Part shown: piece after piece, positions 32,385 to 43,559 of the stretch | Numbering within the stretch: the first letter of the stretch is position 1 | How the letters are laid out: the number at the start of each line of letters is the position of its first letter | Assembly: GCF_004379255.2 (NCBI RefSeq) | Contig: NC_056036.1 | Location: 42,805,576-42,869,575, forward strand | DNA from: Salvia splendens | Lineage: Eukaryota; Streptophyta; Magnoliopsida; Lamiales; Lamiaceae | Length of the DNA stretch: 64,000 nucleotides | Direction of reading: 5' to 3' | The notes under the pieces: generated by a model | Seen by the model: only the letters and a program-made list of their open reading frames with translations | Told to the model about the DNA's origin: nothing | The model's database searches: none | Made by a program: the position numbers and the translations under genes

Positions 32385-33214
32385 CAATGACGGATCCAAG
32401 AATTCTGATATGGGGGTACGAAAAATAATTACAACATTGTAAAGTTTCAAAATTCGGCTAATTCTTTTTATTCACTTTATTTTGCTTTCACAAATTTTCT
32501 ATACTTTTCAAATACAGTTTCTTTTTTTCATCAAAAAACTTCATATTAAATAAAATAAATAAATTATTCACTAGAAATATAAATATCGATGCTTTGTTCG
32601 GAATATAATTACATAGAGGTTAATTTTATAAATTTTTACTAACGATACTTAATTTCATAAACATCAATTAAAAATAAAGTAATTATTGGAAACTAAATAC
32701 TACAAATAAAAAAAAATAAATTTGAAAAGAGCATGTTAGTTTGTATTGAATTAATACAAATTCTAGAAAAAGTTTGGAGAAATGCACGAAGAAAATATCT
32801 ATTAAAAATAAAGTATTTAAGAAAATTAGGAGTGCAACAAATTGAGTTGAAAAAGAGCATTATGTATTGAATTAATACAAATGGAAGTTAAATAATTATT
32901 TAAAAGTAAATACGAATAAAAAAAATTAAATTTGAAAAGAGCATGAGAGAACATCTATTTAAGAAAACCAAATAGAAGTTCAACAAATTGAGTTGAAAAG
33001 AAAAGAAGAATTATGCATTAATTACTAATACAAATAGAAGTTCAAAGGAGTAGCGCATGTGGCGATGATTCGAACCTAGGCCTCCACGCAAAAATATTAC
33101 ATCTTTACCATTGGGCTACTGATAGATTTTGAAAATGCAAGACTACATTTTATATTAATCCAGAACATTTTGGGGTATAACTGTATCCCATGTTCCTATA
33201 TAGATACGCCACTG
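32385..33214. mobile_element. hAT-type non-autonomous element (about 830 bp)
   Basis: Termini CAATGACGGATCC and (inverted) CAGTGGCGTATC are of the same kind as the smaller hAT MITEs. The flanking 8-mers GTTGGAAT (32377-32384) and CTTGGAAC (33215-33222) agree at 6 of 8. The interior is AT-rich with internally repeated AAATTTGAAAAGAGCATG blocks and a tRNA-like stretch at 33050-33120. Non-coding. Confidence 0.65.
33050..33120 (-). other. tRNA-like sequence inside the hAT-type element
   Basis: On the minus strand, GTAGCCCAATGGTAAAG resembles an A box and GGTTCGAATC a B box, about 30 bp apart. The ends (GTAGC / GCTAC) could pair. The anticodon arm is not convincing. It may be a worn tRNA or a tRNA-derived SINE head carried in the element. 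Confidence 0.4.
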
Positions 33215-33222
33215 CTTGGAAC

Positions 33223-34993
33223 GTTGGAACACATTTTGTTGAGAGATTTCATTAATTAATTCTCCCAACCATAATTTATTTATTCTCGACAAAAAAAAGA
33301 AGTTAAAAACACAAGCGAAAATTATATCCGCCATATTCTCGCACGTATATGAAAGGAAATTGTAGTTATTATTCATTAAAAAAGGGGTTGTGATTATGAT
33401 TATGAGATAGTACATATTATTGTACTATAAAACTAAATATATATTTACGAGTTAATATTTACACCAAATTAATACATTTTGGAAGAATGAAACTTCGTTT
33501 TCGAAAGTTAAATAATATTATAAATTGACAAACTTTTTGTTATTTTCTATCTCTCATAGATTGACATTGAGATCAACAACAAATTTAGGAAACATAACTT
33601 AAAGCTGAAAACATTAAAATGTTTATTACTAGCATCGAAAAGATGAGAGAACATAGTACAACAACCATCGCTAACACTGAATAACGATAACAAATGGAAG
33701 TGAATATTAACCGTTCGAAGTTTGGTTAGAGTTGCATCTCCGAAAAATCGGTGCCAACTCCAAAGAGTTAATATTCTAATATTGTTGCGCACTTACGTCG
33801 GTGGTGAGATCGATCGACCGGATCCTACGTGGAAATGTTTGGCACATTAATGATCCTACGTGGAAATGTTTGGCTCATTAATTTGTAGAAAAAAAGGGAT
33901 AGAGCTACTTGGATTCCGTTGGCCATTTAAGTGTAGGAATAAATGTTTCATTATTCGGTAGTTGAATTAGACAATGCACGCGGCTTCCATTTAATGTTTC
34001 TATAACGTTACATACAGGAAAAATAGGTCAGTTACAATAATCCAATATAATACTTTCATCCGTAATAAACGAGTATTACTTATTTTGATACCGTTTTTTA
34101 TTTTTACATTTTAAAATTATAAATTGCAAATTTTAAAAAATTCTCAATTATTTATTTCAATCAAAGAAAAATTAAGTTGAATCGACGGATGAAAAACTTA
34201 AAAAAAGGTATTGGTTAGGCAACAATAAGGAAGGATCAACGTGTAGAATAGAAAAATAAACGACATAGAGCGATTAAATGACTTCACATTTATTTTGTTT
34301 TTGTCTTTTAAACTAAAAAAACGTTATTTAATAATATCCGATGTCGTATAATACTACTACAAGTTATTGTTGGACTTTGGAATAGTCTGAATTGACAAAA
34401 GTAGTTTACATGGAAATCTGTAACCAAAAAATATTATTCCAATCAAGGAATTTAATGTTCGACTCAATCAAATTTTATTTTATATTTTTCATACGATTGT
34501 TGAATTATATGGTATGAAAGAGTAAGAAATATTCGGCTATGAATTTTTATTTTATTTATGAAAAAAATAATGTTTCCAATATGTTGAAATACTCGTTTAT
34601 AATTTCTTTGGTCAAATACCTAACTAAATATTAACAATTATTGACTACGATTAAATATAAATGGAAGACTATTAGTGTATTATTTATATTTAGTACATAA
34701 GGGAATATGAGACTAGAATACATTTTAAGTGTCTTGGGTCACACAATAAATTATTTTATTACTACCACTAAGTAACAACTCATTTAAACACACTTCAACG
34801 TTTATTAATATAGTATATAATATCTAACAAGTCATTTAAATACACTTGAAAGTTTACACGCTTCACCATATTCCATTTTATAAAAATTCTATCATTACAA
34901 ATAATATTATTGAACAACTATCTAAACAGATTCCTCCACTCAATGTATATGTTTAAAAGAAAATTAATCTTTGTAATATACTTACAAAAGAAG
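33223..34993. other. intergenic DNA, no gene
   Basis: AT-rich throughout. A 31-bp unit GATCCTACGTGGAAATGTTT is tandemly duplicated (33821-33851 and 33852-33882). No other structure could be supported. Confidence 0.5.
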
Positions 34994-35001
34994 GCTTAGT
35001 T

Positions 35002-35192
35002 GAGGGGCGGAGCCAGAAATTCAATTTAGCAGGAGCAAAATCAATTACATGAAGAAATTTTAGAAGTTTGAGGTGGGCCATTTATTAAGAAAATTAATTT
35101 TTTTAAATTAATCAACAAATTAGTATAAGTGAAATATATGGTGGTAATAAGGGGCAATTGCCCCTTATTACCACCAAGTGGATCCGGCCTTG
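35002..35192. mobile_element. hAT-type MITE (191 bp) with a perfect 38-bp palindrome
   Basis: Left end GAGGGGCGGAGCCAG; right end (inverted) CAAGGCCGGATCCAC. Flanking 8-mers GCTTAGTT (34994-35001) and GCTCAGTT (35193-35200) match at 7 of 8. The internal palindrome spans 35139-35176, centred on GGGGCAATTGCCCC. Confidence 0.8.
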
Positions 35193-35200
35193 GCTCAGTT

Positions 35201-35754
35201 AATTGGGTGATGATTATATTTTGATAGAAGTAGTAAACATTGTGATACGTAATGTTTTAGAAATTGGATTGGACCAACTTGTTCGAGTAGTTTGGTCGTA
35301 AAGCAAGGCGTTGTTCAATCATGCTTGATCATCAAAACGAAAACCACTAAACATTTAGATCATCATGAAATGATAAGATCAAGCTTTAACCATATTTTTC
35401 TATAAATATGATGTCGAACCAACTCTAGTCCACAAATGGGGAGGGAGCATGAGCCCCGACCGATTTAGTGATCAAAATCATTTGCACATAAATATACTAT
35501 GCCTGTAATATCATCACTGTTAAAAAATGAAAATGACTGATGTAATTAAACTTCTTATTGGGAAAAAGGATAGACAAAAATTCATGGAATCAATTTTACT
35601 CCTTCCATTTCGTATTATTATTGTCATATTACTTTTGGAAGTCCCAATATAATAAAGTCTTTTCTATTTTTAGTAAAACTTTGCATACTTAATCTCTTTT
35701 TTCTCTCCTATTTTTTTTAATAATACCATGTTTTCTCTTAATTTAACATATTAC
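35201..35754. other. intergenic DNA, no gene
   Basis: AT-rich, with no supported gene or transposon end before the Stowaway at 35757. Confidence 0.4.
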
Positions 35755-35756
35755 TA

Positions 35757-35939
35757 CTCCCTCCGTCCCGGGCTACTCGCTCATTTCCTTTTCGGCACGG
35801 AGATTAAGGAATGAGTGAGTGTATAGGAAAGTCAAAAATTACGGCTGTAGGTGAAAATTTTTACTAAAAATGGAAAGAGTGCAAGTAACTTGGGACGCCC
35901 AAAAAGGAAATAAGTGCGAGTAGTGCGGGACGGAGGGAG
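35757..35939. mobile_element. Stowaway MITE (183 bp)
   Basis: CTCCCTCCGTCCC at both ends (inverted), flanked by TA (35755-35756 and 35940-35941), the classic Stowaway (Tc1/mariner) signature. Confidence 0.95.
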
Positions 35940-36242
35940 TATTATTTTTAATTTTCTAAGTCGAAACAAATGCTTATAATATCATGGAAGTACTACTCCA
36001 TTTTGAATCTTAATTTTCCAATTGGACTCTTCAAACTGTATTGGACGTTGATGTTAAACCTTGTGATTTAAGCCCATAATCTCTAACTTCGATTTTTCTC
36101 GTACAATTTTTTAACAGAATTAACGACTCTGGCCAAGTAATAAATGGAAAAGTAAAACAATTTAATATATAATTAAATACTATTTAATACAATATTTAAT
36201 CCAGCAAGATCGAAAAAGCCACATACTAAATTCCATTAATTA

Positions 36243-36440
36243 CTACTCCATCCGTCCACTTAAAATGACCCGTTTTCCTTTTTAGTTTATTCCAATTAAG
36301 ATGACATATTTCATTTTTTGATAATTTTCTCTCTCCAATTAATGCACTCAATTACTTTTTCTCACTCCTATTTAAATATTCATTTTTCTTTTCTCTTTAT
36401 TTTAATATTTACACCCCACCTTTCGAAGGGTATAGTAATT
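36243..36440. mobile_element. Stowaway-like fragment, one end only
   Basis: TACTCCATCCGTCCACTTAA at about 36243 looks like a Stowaway left end, but no matching right terminus follows. The right edge given is approximate. It lies upstream of the kinase gene. Confidence 0.4.
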
Positions 36441-36654
36441 AATTTCTTTTTCTCACGTCAAAATTTACGAAATGCTGACGTTTCGTTCTTCTCTAAGAAA
36501 AAAAAAGCCGAAGCTCTCTGCTCTTTTTTATGTGTAAATAAATATTTATATATAAATACTACATATATACGCGCCTATAGATATACTATATCTATCCATC
36601 AATCTCCATTAAATTCCTCCACAGCGTAACGCAATCTGACCGGAGCTGGATTTT

Positions 36655-37085
36655 GCGTTTTATTTTGAGTTTTCGGTTGACCGTTGGCTGAATTTTCGTT
36701 GATGGGAGCAGCAGATGTTGGGAAATTACCGGTGAATTGAGGTCTCCGTCAACGCTATACGACGTCGCATTTCGTCTCACTGGAGCTTACAAATCCACTT
36801 CTTTTGAGCTGATTGTGCGATGAATAGGCTTTCCTGAATAGTTTTTTTTTTCTGTTTTCGGCTGATCGGAGGTGAGATTTTGAATTTTTTGGCTGACTTT
36901 TCGTTGGTGGGAGAAGAAATTAACGGTGAATTGGGGTCTTCTTCAACGCTAAACGACGTCGCATTCGTCTCAAGAGCTTACAAATCCACCTTTTTTCAGT
37001 TGATTGTGCGATGAATAGACTTTCCTGAGTAGTTTGGTTTTTGTTTCCGGCTGATCGGAGGTGAGATTTTGAATTTTCGGGCTGT
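36655..37085 (+). repeat. tandem duplication in the 5' leader of the kinase gene (offset 191 bp)
   Basis: Two copies share GGTGAATTG(A/G)GGTCT, CAACGCTA(T/A)ACGACGTCGC, AGCTTACAAATCCAC, GATTGTGCGATGAATAG and TTTCCTGA(A/G)TAGT. Each copy ends in CGGCTGATCGGAGGTGAGA. The repeated GGAG/GTGAG looks like a splice donor, so a 5'-leader intron or alternative donors are possible. Confidence 0.8.
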
Positions 37086-37091
37086 GGAAAC

Positions 37092-40000
37092 ATGGGGCAT
37101 TGCTGCAGCAAAGGCGTCTCCGATTCCGCCGACAAGGAGGACTTCACCTCCACCTCCGCCAATCGCCGCCGAGAGACCCCCGCATCGGGATCGCAGACGC
37201 CGTCCGCCGCCACCAATGGGGGCGCGCCGCCTCACTCCTTCACGGCGAGCCCGTGGCAGAGCCCCTACCCCGCCGGAATCGCGCCCTCGCCGTCTCCGGC
37301 GAGGACTCCGGGGCGGAAGTTTCGGTGGCCGCTGCCTCCACCGTCGCCGGCGAAGCCGATTATGTCGGCGTTCATGAAGCGGCAGCCGAGTCCGCCGCCT
37401 GCGAAGCCGATACCGGAGGAGGGCGGCGGGGAAGGGAGCGAGCGGGCGCTGGATAAGAGCTTTGGGTATTCGAAGAATTTCGCGGCGAAGTATGAGCTGG
37501 GGAAGGAGGTTGGGCGAGGGCATTTTGGGCATACTTGCTGGGCGAAATGTAAAAAGGGGGATTTGAAAAATCAGCAAGTTGCTGTCAAGATTATTGCTAA
37601 AGCTAAGGTTTATTCAATCACTACTTCAGATTGCAATTTTGATATTATATGTTCCATTTCTGCAAATCATGTTTATGCTGTAAGATGTCATGTCCTCTTT
37701 GAAATTGGAGAACTGATCTATAGAATTGGTTGTTGTCAGCTTACACTTACAATGCATTTAATTAATATTGGTGTTTTGTTGTTTAGTTCTGCAATTTTCT
37801 GGCAAGAAATAAGGGTATTAGGTATAGTTTATAAGAAGGGCTATTTTACATTTTGAATGTTCTTGGAAAAGATGGAAGGAGGAGAGGCTATGCTTGTGAT
37901 CAAAGTGCACAAAAACTTGCTTTGTACTATTTGTTTCAGAAAATTAGGTTGCTTATGAAATGATGATTGTTTGGCAGATGACAACAGCAATATCGATTGA
38001 AGATGTTCGAAGGGAGGTGAAGATTTTGAAAGCTTTGTCTGGGCATAAGAACCTGATCAAATTTTATGATGCTTTTGAGGACGCCCATTATGTCTACGTA
38101 GTTATGGAGTAAGTTCTTTCTTACTGTTGAGTCATATGTTCTGTACAGAATTGTATCTATGCCGTGTTACTAAAATGAAGTCTTGTTCGACAGATTATGT
38201 GAAGGGGGTGAGCTGCTGGATAGGATTTTAGCACGGTAATTCAAGATGAATATGCATCATATGTCATGTGCTAAAGCAGCTTGAATATATTTGTTTCTCT
38301 ACATTTACAGAGGTGGAAGATATACAGAAGAGGATGCGAAGAAAATCGTGGTGCAGATGTTAAGTGTTGTTGCCTTCTGTCATCTACAAGGCGTTGTACA
38401 TCGGGATCTGAAGCCCGAGGTACAGAAAACTTGTGTTTCTTGTATATAATCTATTCATTTGGAAGTGTGCATCCGTTAAAATACATACACATATATATAT
38501 CCTTGCAGAATTTTCTATTTGCCACAAAAGATGAAGATTCTCCGATGAAGGTCATTGATTTTGGTTTATCTGACTTCATTAGGCCAGGTAAAGGTCCCAT
38601 ATTTTACTTTCGGCTTCATCCATAATCTTGATAAGCTTCTAGAACTCATGTTTCCTTCCTTATCCGTCAAATTAGCACTAGCTAGGCCAGGTAAATGTCT
38701 TTAATGTCTGAATGATATTGTTGGCAGATCAACGTCTGAATGATATCGTTGGTAGCGCATACTACGTTGCACCAGAAGTACTTCACAGATCATACAGCAG
38801 TGAAGCAGATATATGGAGTATTGGTGTAATAACATACATTTTATTATGTGGGAGCAGACCTTTTTGGGCACGCACCGAGTCAGGAATCTTTCGTTCAGTT
38901 CTACGAGCTGATCCTAACTTCCACGACGCACCATGGCCATCAGTATCCCCAGAAGGCAAAGATTTTGTGAAAAGGCTGCTTAATAGAGATCATAGGAAAA
39001 GAATGACTGCTGCCCAAGCACTTTGTAAGTCATTGTTTCATCATTTATGTTGTTTCTTTCTTATCAAAACTTAAGTTTCTAACTGATAGAGGTCAATATG
39101 TTTATCTTTCTCTGCAGCTCATCCATGGCTAAGGGACCTTAACATCACGATACCTTTAGATATGATGATCTACAGATTAGTGAAGTCGTACATTCGAGCC
39201 ACACCTTTGAAACGTGCAGCCTTGAAAGTAGGCCCTCTTTGCATGATCTGTGTACTTGATGTTTTTAAAAAACAGCTCAGAGATGACATTTTTCACCGTC
39301 TGCAGGCACTTTCGAAAGCTTTGACAGAGGACGAGCTCCTTTACCTTAGAACTCAATTCGAACTTCTGGAACCAAGAGATGGCTATGTCTCTCTTAATAA
39401 TTTCAGAACCGTGGGTCTTTTTCATAATTTGTTTTCCACATTTTTCATAACCAGTTGTATTCCTACGCCGGTGTACTTATATCCGGACGATCGTCTCTTA
39501 TTCAGGCTCTCATGAAAAACGCAACGGATGCCATGAAGGAATCGAGAGCTTCAGACATCTTGAATATGGTGAGATGTGCTGTACTTAAAAGTGTAGATAG
39601 ATGCATGATAGTGTGGTTTTGACCCGAATATGATAGATGCATGATAGTGTAGATAGATGCATGATAGATGTGCTGAAGTAGTTTTGTTTTGACCCGAATA
39701 TGAAGCTGGAGCCCTTATCCTACAAAAAGATGGATTTCGAAGAGTTCTGCGCAGCCTCAATCAGCACCTACCAGCTGGAGGCGCTCGAGAAATGGGAGGA
39801 TATCGCGAGTGCAGCATTCGAGTACTTCGAAGCAGAAGGAAACCGCGTCACTTCCGTTGAGGAACTGGCACAGGTAACCACCACAACTTTTTACTGACAT
39901 GAACTAATCGGTCGTCCGTAATTGTCCCCGGAACTAACCTAGGGAAATCCACAAACTCAATCTGATTATTCTTTGTTACTAAGTACCTACATTGAGTACT

Positions 40001-40244
40001 TAGCAAACTATTCTTTCTGCCTTTTACTATAGGATCAAGATACCATGTGCTCGTCACTATTTAAGCAGCGTACGTTACTAGCTATGGATGTTTGTGTTTG
40101 CAGGAGTTCAGTTTAGGTCCAACTGCTTACTCTCTTCTTGGTGATTGGATCAGACCATCAGATCGAAAACTGAGTTTTATCGGGTTTACAAAGTTCTTAC
40201 ATGGTGTCACCATCCGAACCTCAAACACCAGACATCGACAGTGA
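37092..40244 (+). CDS. CRK: CDPK-related protein kinase (CRK family), 586 aa
   Basis: Eleven exons join in phase: 37092-37607, 37978-38108, 38194-38235, 38311-38419, 38509-38587, 38728-39024, 39118-39227, 39306-39410, 39506-39568, 39706-39873, 40104-40244. The start MGHCCSK has Gly2 for myristoylation and Cys4/Cys5 for palmitoylation, so plasma-membrane attachment is expected. A Pro/Ser-rich variable region (about 10-120) precedes the Ser/Thr kinase domain: glycine loop GRGHFG (141-146), VAVK Lys166, HRDLKPE (about 260-266), DFG (about 283-285), YYVAPE, and the end at HPWL (about 393). A CDPK-like C-terminal half follows, but its EF-hand loops ([26 protein letters not shown]) lack the usual set of acidic calcium ligands, as in CRKs, which are largely calcium-insensitive. 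Length and exon pattern fit the family. I see no break. Confidence 0.97.
39570..39705 (+). repeat. short repeats in kinase intron 9
   Basis: AGATAGATGCATGATAG-type units recur three times (about 39594-39668), and TTTTGACCCGAATATGA occurs twice, the second copy ending at the acceptor of exon 10 (TATGAAG at 39699-39705). The duplication therefore brings an acceptor-like sequence close to the real one. Confidence 0.6.
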
Positions 40245-40700
40245 CTCTCTCTCGCTCTATCTCTCTTCGACAGCTAAAAGATTGCTGTATGTTTGTCTGG
40301 TTTTGGGGCTTCTCAAAGAAAAGCTGATTTGGCATTTGGGAACAAGAATGAGAAGATATTCCAACAGCTTATGCTCAAAAGTTACGAGGAATATGTCATT
40401 TTACACGAATTTCTCATTGTTTGCTGTCGGCTTTAGCTTTGGAGAATGTCGAAATTATTCTTTGTTTTTTTTCTTTTTAGATGCTACGCACATCGAGTTT
40501 CATTATATAACATCCGATTTTGTCGATGTTTATTCTCTTTTAAAGACTGGTGTAAACATGAACCTTTTTGTAAGGTGATCGAGAGATGCAGAGACTTATA
40601 TAGTGATTTCAATTGTTACATACCGGATGTTAAAGTTTCAATATGTAGTTGACCATTTGTCGTGTTTTATCTTACAATCAATTCGTGATAAGCGAAATAA
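40245..40700 (+). other. 3' untranslated region and flank of the kinase gene
   Basis: T-rich with no clear AATAAA. No other gene seen before the Stowaway at 40705. Confidence 0.4.
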
Positions 40701-40704
40701 CGTA

Positions 40705-40957
40705 CTCCCTCCGTCCCAAAAAAATATGTGCATTTGGGACGGCACGAGAATTAAGAAAAAAAAATTGGTAAAATAAGAGAGAGAAGGAGAATGTATAGTA
40801 AAGTAAGAGAGATAGGGAGAATGATAGTTAAAGTAGTGTTAATGGATAGTAAGACCTACATTATTAAATTGATATAACTTTCCAAAAATGGAATGCACAT
40901 ATTTTTGTGGGACGGACGAAAATGGAAAGTGCACATATTTTTATGGGACGGAGGAAG
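40705..40957. mobile_element. Stowaway MITE (253 bp)
   Basis: Ends CTCCCTCCGTCCC and (inverted) CTTCCTCCGTCCC, flanked by TA (40703-40704 and 40958-40959). It has longer paired subterminal blocks (ATATGTGCATTT / AAAGTGCACATAT). Confidence 0.93.
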
Positions 40958-40959
40958 TA

Positions 40960-41556
40960 TATAATTGGTTCAATTATCTAGTTGGAGTTTGGTCCAATTC
41001 TGGTTCTTTCCACAATTTAATAACCAGCCAAATAAGTCATTAAGTTTGAATTTGTTTGCAATTATCCTATGCATATAGTACTTAATATACTACTATTAGT
41101 TTTGTTAAACCAAAAGAAATTATTTTCTATATAAAAATATAAATAAACATTATCATTTAACTCATTAAAAGGGTCTTCCATGTACAAGTTGTCGATTGTC
41201 ATATCAAATACATTTTCACCAAACATATTCGATGTGGGACGATTATCCATAAATTCAAAATTCGTGATTTTTATGCTAATATGTAAAATTGTAATAAGAA
41301 GGATCAAAATTTTACCAATGTCCATCACTTATACATCAATTTCCCCTTTATTTTATATGGCAGCAGCAAATAGATATCACACTGAGATCCTCATCATCAC
41401 TTAATAGTGAAAATGTCAAATTTTGGATTGTTTCTTTTCTCGGTTTTTTTATTCTAGACTTGGAATTCAAGATTGGAAATAATAATTAGGTGTTATCTAG
41501 CTGTAGGGTTTGCCTTTTTTTAAGTTAGTGGATGAGATTATTAGAGTTGAATTTTA
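40960..41556. other. intergenic DNA, no gene
   Basis: AT-rich. Short open frames on both strands (for example 41062-41328) have biased composition only. Confidence 0.45.
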
Positions 41557-41559
41557 TTA

Positions 41560-43556
41560 GAGCATCCACTATAATGTGGACGCGGCTATAGTCGCGAGCG
41601 GAGCGGAAGCAGGGCGGCTTATAGTGGGAAGGGTGTCCGCCGCGGGGGTGGACGCGGCGGGTGGGGGGAGGGGCGGCGGACGCGGAATCGCCGGGTGCGG
41701 GGCGAGGACGCGGCGGGGGGGCTATAGCCGCGCCTATAGGCGCGGCGCCTATAGGCGCGGCGCCTATAGTGGCACGAAGATAAAGCCGCGGCGGTTGCAT
41801 GCGAATTTAATTTTTTTTTACACTTCAATTCACCTATAAATACACTCCACTCCATTCATTATTTTCACACCATTCAAACACAACATCTATACAAATTTCT
41901 CTCACTACAATTTGGGGTCGGAAATGAACAATTTGTGGAGAGACAACTGGAATGCTCTGATTCAACAGGTGCAACACCAGGCCGCCCAGGAGGTAGCGGC
42001 CCGTTTGGCGGAGGAGGCGGAGGATGCGGAGGATCCGATCCCTCGCACCATTACTCATCGGCGGACAATCCCACGAGATCACGTCGGTGCTCACCAACGT
42101 TTAATGGATGATTACTTCGAGGATAACCCCTGTTATCCACCCGAGATATTCCGGCGGAGATTCAGGATGTCGCAACGGTTGTTCAACTATATAGCGACGA
42201 ATTTGGCGGAGCGTTACCGGTGCTTCACCCTCCGGCGTGATGCGGCTGGCCGGATCGGGCTGTCCACACAACAGAAGTGCACCGCTGCAATCCGACAGCT
42301 TGCCTACGCTGGACCAGCGGACATGTTCGATGAATACCTACAGATGGGTGAGACGACTAGCCTCACGGTGCTTAGGCAGTTCTGTAAGGGGATCCGGGAA
42401 ATTTTCGGTGGGGAGTTTCTACGGAAGCCCAACCCGGATGAGTGTCAGCGCCTACTTGATATGCACGGGTCGGTGCACGGCTTCCCAGGAATGTTAGGAA
42501 GCATCGATTGCATGCATTGGGAGTGGAGGAACTGCCCCGTGGCATGGAAAGGCCAGTTCACTACTGGATTCAAAAGCAAACATCCAACGATGATACTGGA
42601 AGCCGTTGCGGACTACCGTCTGAAGATCTGGCATGCGTATTTCGGCGTGGCAGGTTCGAACAACGACATCAATGTTCTTCAGTCGTCGCCTCTCTTCAAC
42701 GAGGAGTGCCGGGGGGAGGGGCCAGAAATCAGCTTCGTAGCCAACGGTACGCAGTACAGTAGGGGATACTATTTCGCAGATGGAATATATCCGCGGTGGC
42801 CCGTATTCGTGAAGACTGTCCGCCAACCGGTAGGACCGAAGAAACAATATTTTGCGCGCAAACAAGAGAGTGCTAGGAAGGACGTTGAGCGGGCTTTTGG
42901 TGTCCTCCAATCGCGGTGGGCTATTATACGTTGTCCGGCACGAGTTTGGCACGAAGATGATGTCGCGAATATTATGTTAGCCTGTATCATATTGCATAAT
43001 ATGATAATAGAAGATGAAGGATTTGCGGCAGAGCGATGGGCGCCGGAAGAGGGTGCAAGTACAAGTCACGGTGTCGCGTCCGCGCCGATACAGATGGGCG
43101 TACCACAGAGCAATGAATATTTGATCTAACGCTTCGCTGATATGCGCAGGACCACATCACATAACACACTGCAGGCCGATTTGATTGAAGACGTGTGGGC
43201 ACGTAGGGGAGGTAGTGGCGTTGTGTAAACTTGGTAGTGATTTGTACTAGATTGAATGTAGTGTGTGATTTTAATTTTAATTTAGTGTATAATTCTAATT
43301 TTAATTTTAATTTGTATTTTATTTTTATTTTTAATTCGTATAGTCGGCTTCTTCTAATCCACTAAGAGCCCGATAAATTTGTTCATAATTACTTGAAATA
43401 TTATAAAATGAAAGTTGATTATAAAATTTGGGGGCTATTGGAGGTGTCCACCATAGTGGTGGATACAAAATTTTGGGGCTATGAACAATAAAATTGGGGC
43501 TATGGACAAAAACTGGGGCGGAGCTATTGGGCTTGTCCACCTTATAGTGGACATCC
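41560..43556 (+). mobile_element. PIF/Harbinger transposon, transposase-only, nearly intact
   Basis: Termini GAGCATCCACTATAATGTGG and (inverted) GGATGTCCACTATAAGGTGG are flanked by TTA (41557-41559 and 43557-43559). A GC-rich subterminal region (41570-41795) contains repeated GGCGCCTATAG palindromic units. A TATAAATA box (about 41835) precedes the transposase gene. There is no ORF1, which autonomous plant PIF/Harbinger elements normally carry. Confidence 0.93.
41924..43129 (+). CDS. PIF/Harbinger (HARBI1-like) DDE transposase, 401 aa, stop about 27 codons early
   Basis: The first ATG in frame is at 41924 (MNNLWRDNW); a longer frame would need a TTG start. The N-terminus is Ala/Glu-rich, then comes an RRRFRMSQRLF segment typical of the family. 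The catalytic triad is complete: Asp195 (GSIDCMHWEW), Asp248 (GSNNDINVL) and Glu322 (RKDVERAFG). The C-terminal IMLACIILHNMIIEDE motif is present. The frame stops with TAA at 43127-43129 but stays open afterwards (RFADMRR ... LIEDVWARR) to 43228. That matches the usual family C-terminus, so a single nonsense change is likely. In the family this enzyme cuts and rejoins transposon ends at TWA targets, usually together with a Myb-like ORF1 protein. It may be inactive or only slightly truncated. Confidence 0.92.
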   Translation: MNNLWRDNWNALIQQVQHQAAQEVAARLAEEAEDAEDPIPRTITHRRTIPRDHVGAHQRLMDDYFEDNPCYPPEIFRRRFRMSQRLFNYIATNLAERYRCFTLRRDAAGRIGLSTQQKCTAAIRQLAYAGPADMFDEYLQMGETTSLTVLRQFCKGIREIFGGEFLRKPNPDECQRLLDMHGSVHGFPGMLGSIDCMHWEWRNCPVAWKGQFTTGFKSKHPTMILEAVADYRLKIWHAYFGVAGSNNDINVLQSSPLFNEECRGEGPEISFVANGTQYSRGYYFADGIYPRWPVFVKTVRQPVGPKKQYFARKQESARKDVERAFGVLQSRWAIIRCPARVWHEDDVANIMLACIILHNMIIEDEGFAAERWAPEEGASTSHGVASAPIQMGVPQSNEYLI

Positions 43557-43559
43557 TTA

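Noticed and set aside
37069..37577. Arg/Pro-rich frames on both strands over the kinase first exon
   Set aside because: Shadows of the GC-rich, Pro/Ser-coding exon 1 of the CRK gene, which has splice continuity and domain support.
41912..41923. Transposase start four codons earlier
   Set aside because: That start is TTG; the first ATG in frame is at 41924.
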